From NCBI GenBank assembly GCA_003254885.1, contig QANT01007355.1, positions 1 through 34,781 of the forward strand: a stretch of 34,781 nucleotides of DNA, written 5' to 3'. The notes below the pieces were generated by a model. That model was not told the DNA's origin. It did no database searches and saw nothing but the letters and a program-made list of their open reading frames with translations. Position 1 is the stretch's first letter; every line of letters begins with the position of its first letter. Of this stretch, positions 1 through 9,928 are shown piece after piece. The position numbers and the translations under genes were made by a program. Source of the DNA: Purshia tridentata. Lineage: Eukaryota; Streptophyta; Magnoliopsida; Rosales; Rosaceae.

Positions 1-305
1 AATTAACTAATTATTATTGTTTTTTTCTTCAATGACATTAAGAGGTGGCTTGCGCATTCAGGAAAGGACATGCCAGAAGCCTTCACTTGGTCTTACAAGA
101 GGTTCTTAATTATTCATTATCAATCAAAAGTTTCTTTAATTTGTTTTACCTGTGGGTGTGTCGATTGAGTTCTCAATTTTCTTTTTTTATTCATTTGTAC
201 CAAAGTTAGTTCCAGAGGCCTTTTAATACCTTTGCAAGATGAAGCCAAGTTAATGGTCTGGGTATGTTAATACCTTTTGTCTTTGTCTTTGGTAATGGTT
301 GTGAG
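1..305. other. No gene recognised upstream of the PPR fragment
   Basis: AT-rich sequence with no convincing reading frame or repeat boundary. Earlier exonic or PPR remnants may be present but are too degraded to read. Confidence 0.5.
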
Positions 306-665
306 ATGAAAACAAAGGGTTGCAATCCCAATGTGATAACTTACACAATATTGATTGATGGGTTTTGCAATGAGGGCATTTCTAGGAAGCTGGTGATGTT
401 TTAAATGAGATGTTATACAAAGGACTTAGCCTGTATATTGTAGCATACAATTGTCTAATATCTGCTCTCTGCAAGGATGAGAAGATCTATGAAGCTTTAA
501 AATTGTTTAATGAAATCTCAAGGAAAGGTTGTAAGTCAGACATATATACATTTAATTCTTCAATATTGGGACTGTGCAAGGTTAATAGGATGGAAGAGGC
601 CTTGGGTTTGTATCAGGATATGTTATTGGAAGGTTGTTGCCAACATTGTCACTTTGGTCCTTTTT
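306..665 (+). pseudogene. Pentatricopeptide repeat (PPR) protein fragment, frameshifted
   Basis: The sequence reads as about three consecutive P-type PPR motifs of 35 residues. The signatures are NVITYTILIDGFCNEG, then VAYNCLISALCKDEKIYEA, then TFNSSILGLCKVNRMEEAL. PPR proteins are RNA-binding proteins, usually targeted to plastids or mitochondria. The first motif is in the frame starting at 306 and hits TAA at 402-404. The next motifs continue in another frame (ending EMLYKG then VAYNCL), so there is a 1-nt frameshift near 385-400. A second shift after LLEG near 630-640 moves the VVANIVT continuation into a third frame. No start, targeting peptide or 3' end is visible. It is a decayed internal fragment of a normally 400-700 residue protein. 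The PPR assignment is strong, but the parental gene cannot be named. Confidence 0.85.
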
Positions 666-686
666 TATTACAACAGTTTCAATAAG

Positions 687-800
687 GTGATTGTTACTGT
701 CCGAAAGTAACAATAATGTGATTGTTATTGTAGGACAGTAACAATAAAGTGATTGTTTCTATACGAAAGTAACAATAATATGATTATTATTGTCAAACAG
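687..800. repeat. 31-bp tandem repeat, about 3.7 copies
   Basis: Units start at 687, 718, 749 and 780, each beginning GTGATTGTT (ATGATTATT in the last) and ending near AGTAACAATAA. The last unit is cut by the LTR that starts at 801, so the retrotransposon inserted within the array or next to it. Confidence 0.85.
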
Positions 801-1409
801 TGTAACGACCCGTACCTTTTAAGTACATTATAATAGGGTCCAACGTTGACTTTTGGTTCTAGTAAGATTTAGCTTTGACCTTGGGTCCGTTAGGAAGGTC
901 TTGAGCTCACGAGTTCGTAGACACGTAGCATGCATCATTTGGAGCTACGGTTTGGAAAATACGGAGGTTTAAATTGAGGGGCAAACTTGTAATTATGATA
1001 AAGTAGCATTAAATAATCCAGAAATTTCTAGAACCTTCTTCTTCTCCATTTTATTTCTCTCTCCTCTACCCCTCTCTCCCGCGCTCTCACTCTTCTCTCT
1101 CTCTCCTCCTCTCTTCAAGGCTAAACTTTGAATGGCCATAACTCCTTCGTTTGATGTCCGATTCTGGCGATCTTGGTATCGTTGGAAAGCTATCGACGAT
1201 GCCTTTCCACTGATAGTCTCAGATCATCATTCTGGTCAGCGTTGAAGACGCAGCAGCCCAGTTACAGTCGCGCCACCGCCATCGTTCTTCGTTGTTTGGG
1301 TCGGATTCTTAGTGGGTTTTACTCCCCTCTTCGTGTGCTTCCTTTCCCCTAAGGCGACGTTTCCGAGCCTAGAGACGATCCGGCCGGAGACCAAAGCTAG
1401 GCTATCTCT

Positions 1410-2470
1410 CTGAGTGGACTTCGTTTCCTAAACTTTGTTTATAAGTTCTTTATGAATTTTAATGATTTAATTTATAGTTATATTTTGAGTTATTTGAGCC
1501 ATGATTTATTTAAATTAGAAATATATTTGGTTTGTGAGTTTGGCTTCCGGATTTCTTAAATAAGTGTTGATTTGAATTCTGGATATTGAGTTAGTTACTT
1601 TGGGTTTTATGCTTTGGCTAGACATAGAGAAATTCAAAAGATGTTTTTTTGCTTGAGTTTTGAGAAATATTGGATTTCAATGGGCTTTTGTACCAAGGGT
1701 TTACTAGTTGTGGTTTTTGAGAAATTTTAAATATTTTATATTTTGGGAAAAGAAGTTCTGAAGGAAAGGATTTTCAAACCACCCTTCGCAGTACCCTTCA
1801 GATTATTAGATTATATAGGTCTTTGGGACCCATCACGGCACACACATAGGCTTTGGGCCGTGTGTCGGGATGCCTTGCCCTTTAGGGGTGGCCCTGCGTG
1901 CACGTATGGCAGGTATATTGTCCCTGCATGTGTATGACAGACTCTGGCTCTGCACATGTACTGCAGGAGTATTGGCCCTGCATGCATATAGCAGGTTGTG
2001 AGCCCTGCGCGTGTACGACAGGATTATTGACCCTACATGCGTATGGCAGGTTGTGAGCCCTGTGCATGTACGGCAGGCTATTGGCCCTGCATGCGTACGG
2101 CAGGCCGTGGGCTCTGCGCATGTACGGCAGGTTCGGTGGGTAACTGTTGGGTGAGAGGTTTCCTTGTGAAAACAGTTTACAAAATAATTCTTGATTGATA
2201 CAATTTCAGTTCTTATTTAATATTTTGGGAGCTTGACCGTTTTATCAATTTATCAGAGTTTTCAAAACGGATTTCAGATGCGGACTTTTTACATAGAGTT
2301 TTCTGTGGATTTTATGAAAGTGATTTTAAAACTGGGGGATTTCAAAGAAAGTTTGTGAAATTTTAAAGAAACTTGAAAGTAAAGGTTTATTAATATTTAT
2401 TTTGATTTATGTCCACTCACTGAATTAACTCATTAGCTTTATCTTTGTTGTTATTTTAATTTTCCCCCAG
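1410..2470 (+). other. Intron-like segment in LTR A
   Basis: The segment runs from the position of a conserved donor-like motif (here CTGAGTGGAC, with the G of GT lost) to TTTTCCCCCAG followed by GTTGTAGCGG. The left motif TGAGTGGAC (1411-1419) is complementary to GTCCACTCA in 2411-2420. The same layout recurs in LTRs B, C and D. Splicing is inferred from motifs only. Confidence 0.45.
1892..2131 (+). repeat. Array of nine 20-22 bp hairpin units in LTR A
   Basis: There are nine imperfect units with consensus close to CCCTGCATGTGTACGGCAGG, separated by 6-8 bp spacers. CCTGC at one end and GCAGG at the other can pair, so each unit is a small hairpin. Spacers alternate between TTGTGAG-like and ATTATTGG-like, giving a roughly 54-bp dimeric register. 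LTRs B and D carry five units each in the corresponding place. Confidence 0.85.
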
Positions 2471-2824
2471 GTTGTAGCGGTGCAATAGTCGTGCCAAAGA
2501 CGTCGAGGAAATCTAGTTAGTTTGTGAATTTTGTAGACGCTTAGCTATCCTTATAAACCTAGATTCTTAGTGAATTTTGTAGCGTAGCTCTGATAATCAA
2601 CTGAATAGTTAAATAATTGGTTTTGAAATTTGGGTCGGAGACCCTTTGATTGTGGTAGAGGAGCTGTAGTGCTTAGAAGTGCTTTTGCAGGTCTTCGTGG
2701 AGAAAGGGTTAGTACATTTTCAGGGGAGGTTCTACCAAATTTTCGGTAGGATTTTCCTTGATATTGGATTCCCGCAAGATCACTCCGAGTTCCAGGGTGG
2801 AATTCGAGGAGGATCCTGTCAATT

Positions 2825-2836
2825 TGGTATCAGAGC
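2825..2836 (+). other. Primer binding site for initiator Met tRNA
   Basis: TGGTATCAGAGC lies 3 bp after the LTR A terminus. It is the classic plant LTR-retrotransposon sequence complementary to the 3' end of tRNA-iMet, where minus-strand DNA synthesis is primed. Confidence 0.9.
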
Positions 2837-2914
2837 ATAGGTTTAGGATTCCTCTAGCTTTGTACGAAGTGTGCATCCTTGTTTCTGAAAATTTCTTGGC
2901 TTTTTATAGGAATT

Positions 2915-3180
2915 ATGCCTCCTCGACGTGGCCGACCACCGGGGGACCACCATAGGGTTAATGAAGGTGCAGCCGAGACTGCACAAGGTTTCGCTCAGTC
3001 CTTGGATCGTTTAGTTGAGGCGATGACTAATGTAGTACGTACGCGTGGACCTACAGAAGGAGATTATAGTATTGAATGAGCCCATAGACTTGGGGCTACA
3101 GTCTTTAAAGGAACGACATATCCTGGTGTAGCTAACGACTGGATAGTGAGATTAGAAAGAATTTTTGAAGTTATGAGGAG
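2915..3180 (+). pseudogene. Ty3/gypsy gag N-terminus, truncated and with a stop
   Basis: The frame opens MPPRRGRPPG about 80 bp after the primer binding site, the usual place and a typical arginine/proline-rich start for a plant gypsy Gag. A TGA at 3077-3079 interrupts it. The frame is clear on the far side, where WIVRLERIFEVMR matches the start of the retrotransposon gag domain. The stop sits where an Arg codon (CGA) would fit, so CpG deamination is a reasonable cause. The sequence ends at about 3180, where inverted LTR B begins, so most of gag and all of pol are missing. No function is expected. Confidence 0.8.
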
Positions 3181-3543
3181 ACAGGACCCTCTCCGAATTC
3201 CACTCTTGAACTCGAGGTGATCCTGCGGGAATCCAATATCAAGGAAAATCCTACTGAAAATTCAGCAGAACCTCCCTTGAAATTGGACTAACCCTTACTT
3301 AGAAAACCTGTAAAATACACTTCTAAACCAGCTCCTTTACCACAAGCAAGGGTCTCCGACCCAAAATCATAACAAAAGGAAACTAAGGTAACATTTTTTT
3401 GCTAATAAAGTGTCATATACACTGTTATAGTCCAACTACCTTAATTAGCATAACTAGATTAGAATAAAAACAGAGAATTTACAAGTTTCAAAATCTACGG
3501 GATCCTCGACGTATCTCCTGCTCGACCGCACCACCACAGTTAC

Positions 3544-4445
3544 CTGGGGGAAATAAAAAAAAACACAAGGTAAAAGTGAGTCAACCCAGTGAGTAGACAA
3601 AATAAAATAACTTTTACAATCAACCGAAAAATTTACACAAGGACCTCACCAACTTTGCATGAAAACCCCCAGTTTTTGAAATAGATTTAATAATTTCCTT
3701 TAACAATCATTTACAATAGCTAGTAAAAATACTTTGCGATTTCTCATTTTAAAAGAACAGAAATTTCATCATGCAAACCCACAAGGTTTCCCCGAGAACG
3801 AAAATTTCATCATACAAAACCCCAAGGTTTCCCGTATAAGCAAAATCTTAAAATTTAAATCAAATATTTCACTCGCTCCCAAATTCCCCGTATAGCCTGC
3901 CGTACATGCGCAGGGCCCATAGCCTGCCATACGCATGCAGGGCGATATCCTGTCGTACATGTGCAGAGCCGGAGTCTGTCATACACATGCAGGGCCAACA
4001 ACCTGCCGTACGTGCACGCAGGGCCGCCCCCAAAGGGCAAAGCATCTCGGCACACTGCCCAAAGCCTATGTGTGTGCCGTGATGGGTCCCAAAGACCTAT
4101 ATAATTCCAATGTCCAGAACGGGTACTAAATGGGTGCTTAATAAAATCCAAAACCATCTGTCCTCAATCATTCACATTAAAATTGAATAATTCCATTTGA
4201 AAACTTCCTTAAAATTTTGGAGAAATCGATAATTGTTCCAGAAAACCTTACTTGAAAGTTGTTTTCACAAAACCTCAAACATAAATAAAATTGATAAGAA
4301 ATATCAATCCGTCTAACACATTTAAAAATGATCGAGATCCCGAAATCAACATTGATAGATGAAATTCACGTCCAAACAACTCACAAGATAAATAAAATTC
4401 AACTGTAAAATAAAATAAACTTTAAATAAAACAAAGTCCACTCAC
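3544..4445 (-). other. Intron-like segment in LTR B
   Basis: On the minus strand a donor-like GTGAGTGGAC (4445-4436) and an acceptor-like CCCCCAG ending at 3544 bound about 0.9 kb. The complementary arm near the acceptor is GTCTACTCAC (3598-3589), which pairs with the donor arm through one G-U wobble. Splicing is inferred. Confidence 0.45.
3896..4023 (-). repeat. Five-unit hairpin array in LTR B
   Basis: Five units of the CCCTGC...GGCAGG type appear as their reverse complement on the plus strand, for example CCTGCCGTACATGCGCAGGG at 3896. Order and spacers match the five units in LTR D. Confidence 0.85.
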
Positions 4446-5765
4446 TGTCAAGGAGTCTAGTCTCATCGCTCGGCTGGGTCGCCCTCAATCTCGGGTGTAG
4501 TCCCTATAAGAAAGATAAATACGTCATTAGTTCCCTCATTTAAAGTGTCCGTCTACGTCTATAATTTGGGGTTTCGCTAACCTCGGTCTTTTCTATACAA
4601 CCCAAGTCAATAACCCGCTTAATAAGGTCTAAAATCGACGATGATTTCTAAATTTCGCGATTAAAGGGTCGGACTAATCTCAACCCCAAACAAAGGGGTA
4701 CTTTCAACCCCAATTTCACAATTCCCGCCTTTCCTTTCGGACCCATCAACCCAAACTCCGGATTAGATTTCTAAACGATGGAAATTGGCTAAAACATCAC
4801 TAAATTATGCCAAATCCCCAATTTTTCGAGCAACCACCCGAAGTAGCCAAGCCTCATCCACCAATTCCCAATTTCTTCCATTTTTCTTTAAAGCCCAAGG
4901 TTCTAAACCAAAATTAATATGTCCTAAGGTTGGAAATTTGTAAATCCAACCACAATTTCGCACCCCAAGCCACAAATTTCAGATTTTCCGATTTGGGGTT
5001 TAAATCCCAAACTTTCCCATGTCTAGTTCGATCCCAATTAGCAGCCCAAACTAAGATAATTAAATGCTAGAAGAAGAAGGGAGGAAACCCACCTAAATGG
5101 GCAGAAGGGGCGCCGGAAAATTGACCGGAAAAGCTGGAATAGCAGCGGTTGGTGGCGTTCTCTCCATGCAGCGGCGCGAGCAGGCTGGTGGTCGACGTCG
5201 TGGGTCACGGCAGGCTGGCGTCGGCGGGAGGAAGTCTTTGTCGGCGACTGGTGTTGGTCGGGAATGGCTGGATGGGGGAGGGAAGGGGTGACTCGCGCAC
5301 AGGGAAGGTGAGAAAGCTGGTCTGCGGGCTGGGAGGGGGAGAAAGGGAGAAAAAGAAGGGGGAGAGGGTTCCAGAAAAATCTGGAATTTTTAATGCTAAG
5401 TCACTTTATTTACAATTTTGCCACTCACTTCACACGTCCATAACTTACAAACCGTAACTTCGTTTGGCGCATACTTCGTGTCTACAAACTCGTGGAGCCG
5501 AGCTCTACTTAACCATGTCCAAGTCTACTCCAAGGGCCCTATAATTCAAAAAATCAACCTTTGGGTCCTTTGCCACGTACAAAATTTTCAAACCGTCCCT
5601 CCAAACGGGACATGCCGCACGTCTATAAACTCGTGAGCCCGAGGCCTTCCTAATGAACTCAAGGTCAAACATCGAATCTCATTCGAACCCAAAGTCAACT
5701 CTAGGCCCCAAGGACTAAATTAAAAATTAAAAAAAATCTTACCTTACGGAGTATGGGTTGTTACA

Positions 5766-7715
5766 GTTGGAACATGGAAATTCGGGGGTCCTTCCAATTT
5801 CAGATTGCGAAGAAGTTCAAAATTCTTAAAGGTGAGCTTAAGAACCTCAATAGGGTGCAGATTGGAGATATCCCTCAAAAGGTTATGTCCACTAAAGAGG
5901 CTCTTGACTCCTGCCAAAGGCTCATTGATTCTAGGCCATATGATATCTTCGCTAAATGTCAAGAAAAGGTGTTCATGAAGGAGTACACCGAGGCCTTGCA
6001 AATGGAGGAGAGCTTTTTTAGACAAAAGTCAAGGATTCAATTGCTCGATCTTGGGGATAAAAATTCGTCCTTCTTCCACAAATTTGTCACGGCTAGGAGG
6101 AACATTAACAAGATCACATCTATTCGAAGAGAGGATGGTACTTTAGTGGAAGGGAGTGCCAACATCAAGACTGAAGTCGTTAATTTTTTCCAGCACCTAT
6201 GGGGTCCTTCTAGCTCTCCTAATCTTGAGCGAGCTCAAGTGGTTAACGATTTGGTGGAAAGTGTTATTTCTGATGATTATGCATCTCTTTTGAGTGGTGA
6301 GGTGTCTATGGAGAAAATTCGAGATATTTGTTTCTCCTTGCATTCTAATAAGGCCCTAGGGCCTGATGGCTTCAATGGACACTTTTTCAAGCATTCTTGG
6401 AGCATTGTGGGGAGAAATGTTGTGGCTACGGTTCAAGAATTTTTCACTTCAAGTCGGTTATTTAAGGAGGTCAATGCCACCTCGATTGCTCTAATTCCAA
6501 AGGTTTACAACCCTACCAAGCTAAGTGACTTTCGCCCTATTTCTTGTTGCAATACTTTGTATAAAATCATCACCAAAGTTATTGACAATTGAATTAGGGT
6601 AGTGCTTCCCTCCATTATTAGTCACAATCAGACCACCTTTGTTCCAGGGCGCCGTATTGGTGATAATATCCTCCTTGTGCATGAGGTTTTTAGAGATTTC
6701 CACAAGAATTCTGGGTCTCCAAGGTGTGCTCTTAAGGTTGACATTATGAAAGCTTATGATATGTTGGATTGGGAGTTTCTTCTTCACTCATTGGCTGCCT
6801 TCAAGTTTCCTCAAGTCATGATTAATTGGATTAAGGAATGCATCTCCACCCATTCTTTTTCCATTTCGATTAATGGCGAGTTGGTGTGTTACTTCCCTAG
6901 CAAGCGTGGCATCCGTCAAGGTGATCCTATGTCACCTTATTTATTTGTTATTGCTATGGAAATTATGGCCTTATTAATTGCTCGTAAGGTGAGCTTGAAT
7001 CCCAACTTCAATTTTTTTTGGAAATGTGATAAGATCAAGCTTACACACCTTTGCTTTGTTGATGACCTAATTATGCTTTGTTGGGGGGATATTGCTTCCG
7101 CTACTACACTTATGGAATCATTAAATGAGTTTGAGGAGATATCAGGCCTTAAAGCCAATTCCCTTAAGAGCAACCTTTTCATGGCTGGTATTCCAAATAT
7201 GGTGCAACAGCTCCTTATTGAAGGATTTAACTATTCTGTGGGTGCGATTCCCATTAGGTATCTTGGCATTCCAATTATCTCCTCCAAACTCCGGGTAAGA
7301 GATTGCAATATTCTTATTGATCGAGTGGCTGCTAGAATTAACTATTGGAGAAACAAAACCTTCTCTTATGCGGGGCATCTTCAATTGATCATTTCCGTCC
7401 TATCTAGCATGCATATTTTTTGGGCTACTCACCTTATGCTTCCAAAGAAGGTTTGTTTGCACATTGAGCAGAAACTAAGTGCTTTCTTATGGTCGGGGTT
7501 TGATGTGCATTCAAAAGGTGCCAAAGTTGCTTGGGCTAATGTTTGTAGCCCTAAAAAGGAGGGGGGACTTGGAATTAAGGACCTCTCTTTATGGAACAAG
7601 GCGTTAATGATGAGACACCTTTGGTATGTGGTGTTGGGGCAGGATAATTTTTGGACAAAATGGATCAAGGCTTACCATTTGAAGGGTAGGAATTTTTGGG
7701 AAGTTAAAGCCCTTA
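5766..7715 (+). pseudogene. L1-type LINE reverse transcriptase, truncated at both ends
   Basis: One frame runs across the whole segment, broken only by a TGA at 6590-6592. It contains the linker between endonuclease and RT, then RT landmarks in order: NKALGPDGFNG, FRPISCCNTLYK, FVPGRRIGDNI, LKVDIMKAYD, IRQGDPMSPYLFV and the catalytic CFVDDLIM (the YxDD box as FVDD). Further on are RYLGIPI and GGLGIKDL, typical of plant LINEs. The stop falls where Arg (CGA) is usual, suggesting CpG deamination. The endonuclease and ORF1 are missing because LTR B abuts at 5766. The C-terminal zf-RVT region, 3' UTR and poly(A) are missing because the Harbinger element begins at 7716. The element cannot be active as it stands. 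Confidence 0.92.
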
Positions 7716-8176
7716 GGGCCCGTTTGGTAACGTTGGGAAAGTAAACCAATTTCCCTTTTTATTTCCATTCCCTTGTTTGGTTTGTGTAGGAAAATAAAAT
7801 CAAATTAGTCTAATTTTCCAATTATACCCTTATTTTTTAAACAAAAACAATCATTTTTTAATTAATTTAATTGAAGGATCAATCCAAACTTAAAAATTAG
7901 TACTCAATATAGAACTAACTTGCAAATTGCAAGAAATGAAGTGGACGACCCACTGCATTATAAACTCACCAAAGTCATAATCCAAACTGCTCTAACTAAA
8001 AATTCAACGAATAACATCATAATCCAAAATGTTTTTTCAATGAACAACATCATAATCAAAATCTTTAAAATTTAAGCTTATAACTAAATTAATAGGCTCA
8101 GTGTTCTAGCTATAATCAATATTACTAGAGATTCAAAAACATAAAAAGCCCAACAAATTAAAATATAAATCATTGT

Positions 8177-9433
8177 CTAATTGCGGGGAAGAAGCTTATA
8201 GATCCATTGCCTCTTTAAATTGTCCGGCAACGCGAATAAGAGGTCAATTTTGGAATCATCACCAATAATTGCAGCAGCAGCATCAATGACATCCATCTCA
8301 CTTAGACCTTCAATTTTCATAAGCTCTTCAACAATTTTACCTCTTCTCTCAATTGTTGCATTGTCATTGATAAGGACTCCTCGAACGGTCTCCAAATGTG
8401 TCTTGGTCACGTCCAGAAATGAGCTAAGTGTGCTAGCCATGTCTCCCATATATTCAGACCAGCTGTCACTATTTCTTGCTCTTTTCTTGCCACGATTAAG
8501 AGGAGGGCATATAGGAGTTTGGTTTCCAAGTGGAGAAAAATTGATTTCATCCACACCATCTCCTTCAATGTTAAAAGCAGTATTATTATTATTATTTAGA
8601 TCTTCAAACACTTCAGCAGGTCCTTCAGCTCGAATACCATTTGCTCGATCTTTTCCAAACACTTCTACCAAGGTATCATAATGAGGAAACGGTTTGTTTC
8701 TCAATCCTTTTGCACAAGGATGGACCTAAAAATTTACATAATATTAGATGTCTTAATACATAAGAGTTTAAATGAACTGGGAAAAAAACATAAACTATAT
8801 ATGCATGTAAGCATAAGCAATTAAGAAACAATTATTTGTTTTAAAGCTTATATCCTTTGTTTCCTTGCAACTACGTTCCAGACATTCATATATAGAATTA
8901 GATAATATATTACCATAATTCATTTGACAAATAACTAGCTGCCCATGTGCTCAAGTACATAGATGTGATCGATAATCAAATAAAATAGGGAATCTAATTT
9001 GTAATCTCCTTATAAGAATCACACAGAACATAGGTGCTCATTTATATATAATGACTAGGAACTGACTTACCTTAACCCAACCATCAAAGACTTGTTTCTC
9101 ACATACAACCGTCTTTTCTTCATCATTCCATGCAAAACCGCTTGAGTTGGAAAGCATGTCGGATATGGCAAATGTTTGTTTATTCAATGTCTTCAAGCGA
9201 GATTCAATGTGAGGAGTTGCTTTTAATCCACAGTTGGGTATCTTTTGTTCCATAAGCTTTTCTAATTGTTGCAAATATCCAGACCTGAACCCATTATCAA
9301 CCTTCCAATAGCCACCAACACAAAGTTTAGCCAAAGCTTCAACTAGAGCTGCATCCTCAGGAGCTGTCCAAGTGTGCTTATCTTTTTTGCCCCTTCCACC
9401 AATAACATGTGCTGGGTTCATGTCTGAATCCAT
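8177..9433 (-). CDS. Myb/SANT-like DNA-binding protein of PIF/Harbinger (two exons)
   Basis: This is the element's second protein, expected to bind DNA and assist the transposase in excision and integration in the nucleus. Exon 1 is 9433-9071 (121 codons) and exon 2 is 8725-8177, with an intron bounded by AAG/GTAAGT and TTTTTAG/GTCC. The splice keeps the frame and gives about 303 residues with no internal stop. Residues about 15-125 form a Myb/SANT-like domain: HTWTAPEDAALVEALA, DNGFRSGYLQQLEKLM and PHIESRLKTLNKQ, then FDGWVK joined across the intron to VHPCAKGLRNKPFPHYD. The C-terminal half has an Asn run, a basic patch (RGKKRAR) that may be a nuclear signal, and a helical tail. I chose ATG 9433 because the upstream in-frame sequence looks unlike the family. 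The intron model is inferred from sequence only. Confidence 0.85.
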
Positions 9434-9928
9434 CCTATACACATGTAAGATTGGAGAAATAAAATTTTGTTTTACTTTGATCCTTTCTTTTTTATATATC
9501 AAATTCAGTCCTAAACTGAAAGCAAAAAACAATCTCTATGAATTTACATGTGCAGGTGTGAAAACTAAAGAGGGAAGAGAAACTTTACCAAATGAGCTCC
9601 ACATGACAGCAATTCAAACATCAGATTTAAAAAGAAACAGTGAACAAACCTTAATATATATATATATAACACACCTTAATAAGAATTTAATAAGTCTCCA
9701 AGATGCTTTTAATACAAGCAGCCTCCAAGAGAATTAAAATTGATTTAATTGAACAAACATGTAAAAATGGTCTGATACAACACATCTTAATACAAATAGT
9801 CTAACATAAAGATCCTCTCAGTATAAAATAAATGAGCCAACACTGACAAAGCAAACATGTCAAAACAAACAACCAATGGCAAAAAAACAAATACACCTTC
9901 AAAAAAGTTTCTTTTCTATTTCAATTTC

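Larger units (their letters stand above)
801..2821 (+). mobile_element. LTR A: 5' LTR of a Ty3/gypsy-like retrotransposon
   Basis: The LTR starts TGTAACGACCCGTACC and ends CCTGTCA. It is followed after three bases by TGGTATCAGAGC, the standard plant primer binding site for initiator Met tRNA, which fixes this as a 5' LTR of about 2.02 kb. In order it holds a gene-poor 5' part, a pyrimidine-rich and then CpG-rich leader-like stretch (about 1035-1400), an intron-like segment (1410-2470) with a hairpin array, and a 3' tail shared with the other LTR copies in the window. Compared with LTR D (26679-28826) it lacks a block of more than 100 bp near 910-930. This fits deletion between two direct repeats containing CACGAGTTCGTAGACACG. 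Its 3' partner is absent: the element is cut at about 3180 by an inverted LTR. Confidence 0.88.
3180..5765 (-). mobile_element. LTR B: inverted LTR related to LTR C
   Basis: Read on the minus strand it starts TGTAACAACCCATACTCCG at 5765 and ends near 3180 in GGGTCCTGTCT (others end CTGTCA). Its 5' part matches LTR C at 19324 closely, including the repeated blocks around CACGAGTTTGTAGACACG. It contains a CpG-rich leader-like stretch (about 5100-5350), an intron-like segment (4445 to 3544) and a five-unit hairpin array (4023-3896). The flanking 5-mers do not match (GTTGG on the right, ATGAG or similar on the left). It is therefore not a clean solo LTR and may be a recombination product with element A. 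ORFs inside are not credible genes. Confidence 0.82.

Noticed and set aside
1743..2121. Cys/His-rich small frames over the hairpin arrays (also 3769-4157 and 27864-28167)
   Set aside because: The repeated Cys, His and Arg residues come from translating a 20-bp DNA repeat on both strands. The frames shift between copies and no common start is kept.
1892..2131. Hairpin array as a possible CRISPR array
   Set aside because: Spacers are only 6-8 bp and are themselves repeats, and the context is a plant LTR retrotransposon.
8220..8681. 153-codon plus-strand frame
   Set aside because: It is the shadow of exon 2 of the Myb/SANT-like gene, which has the family signature and consistent splice sites.
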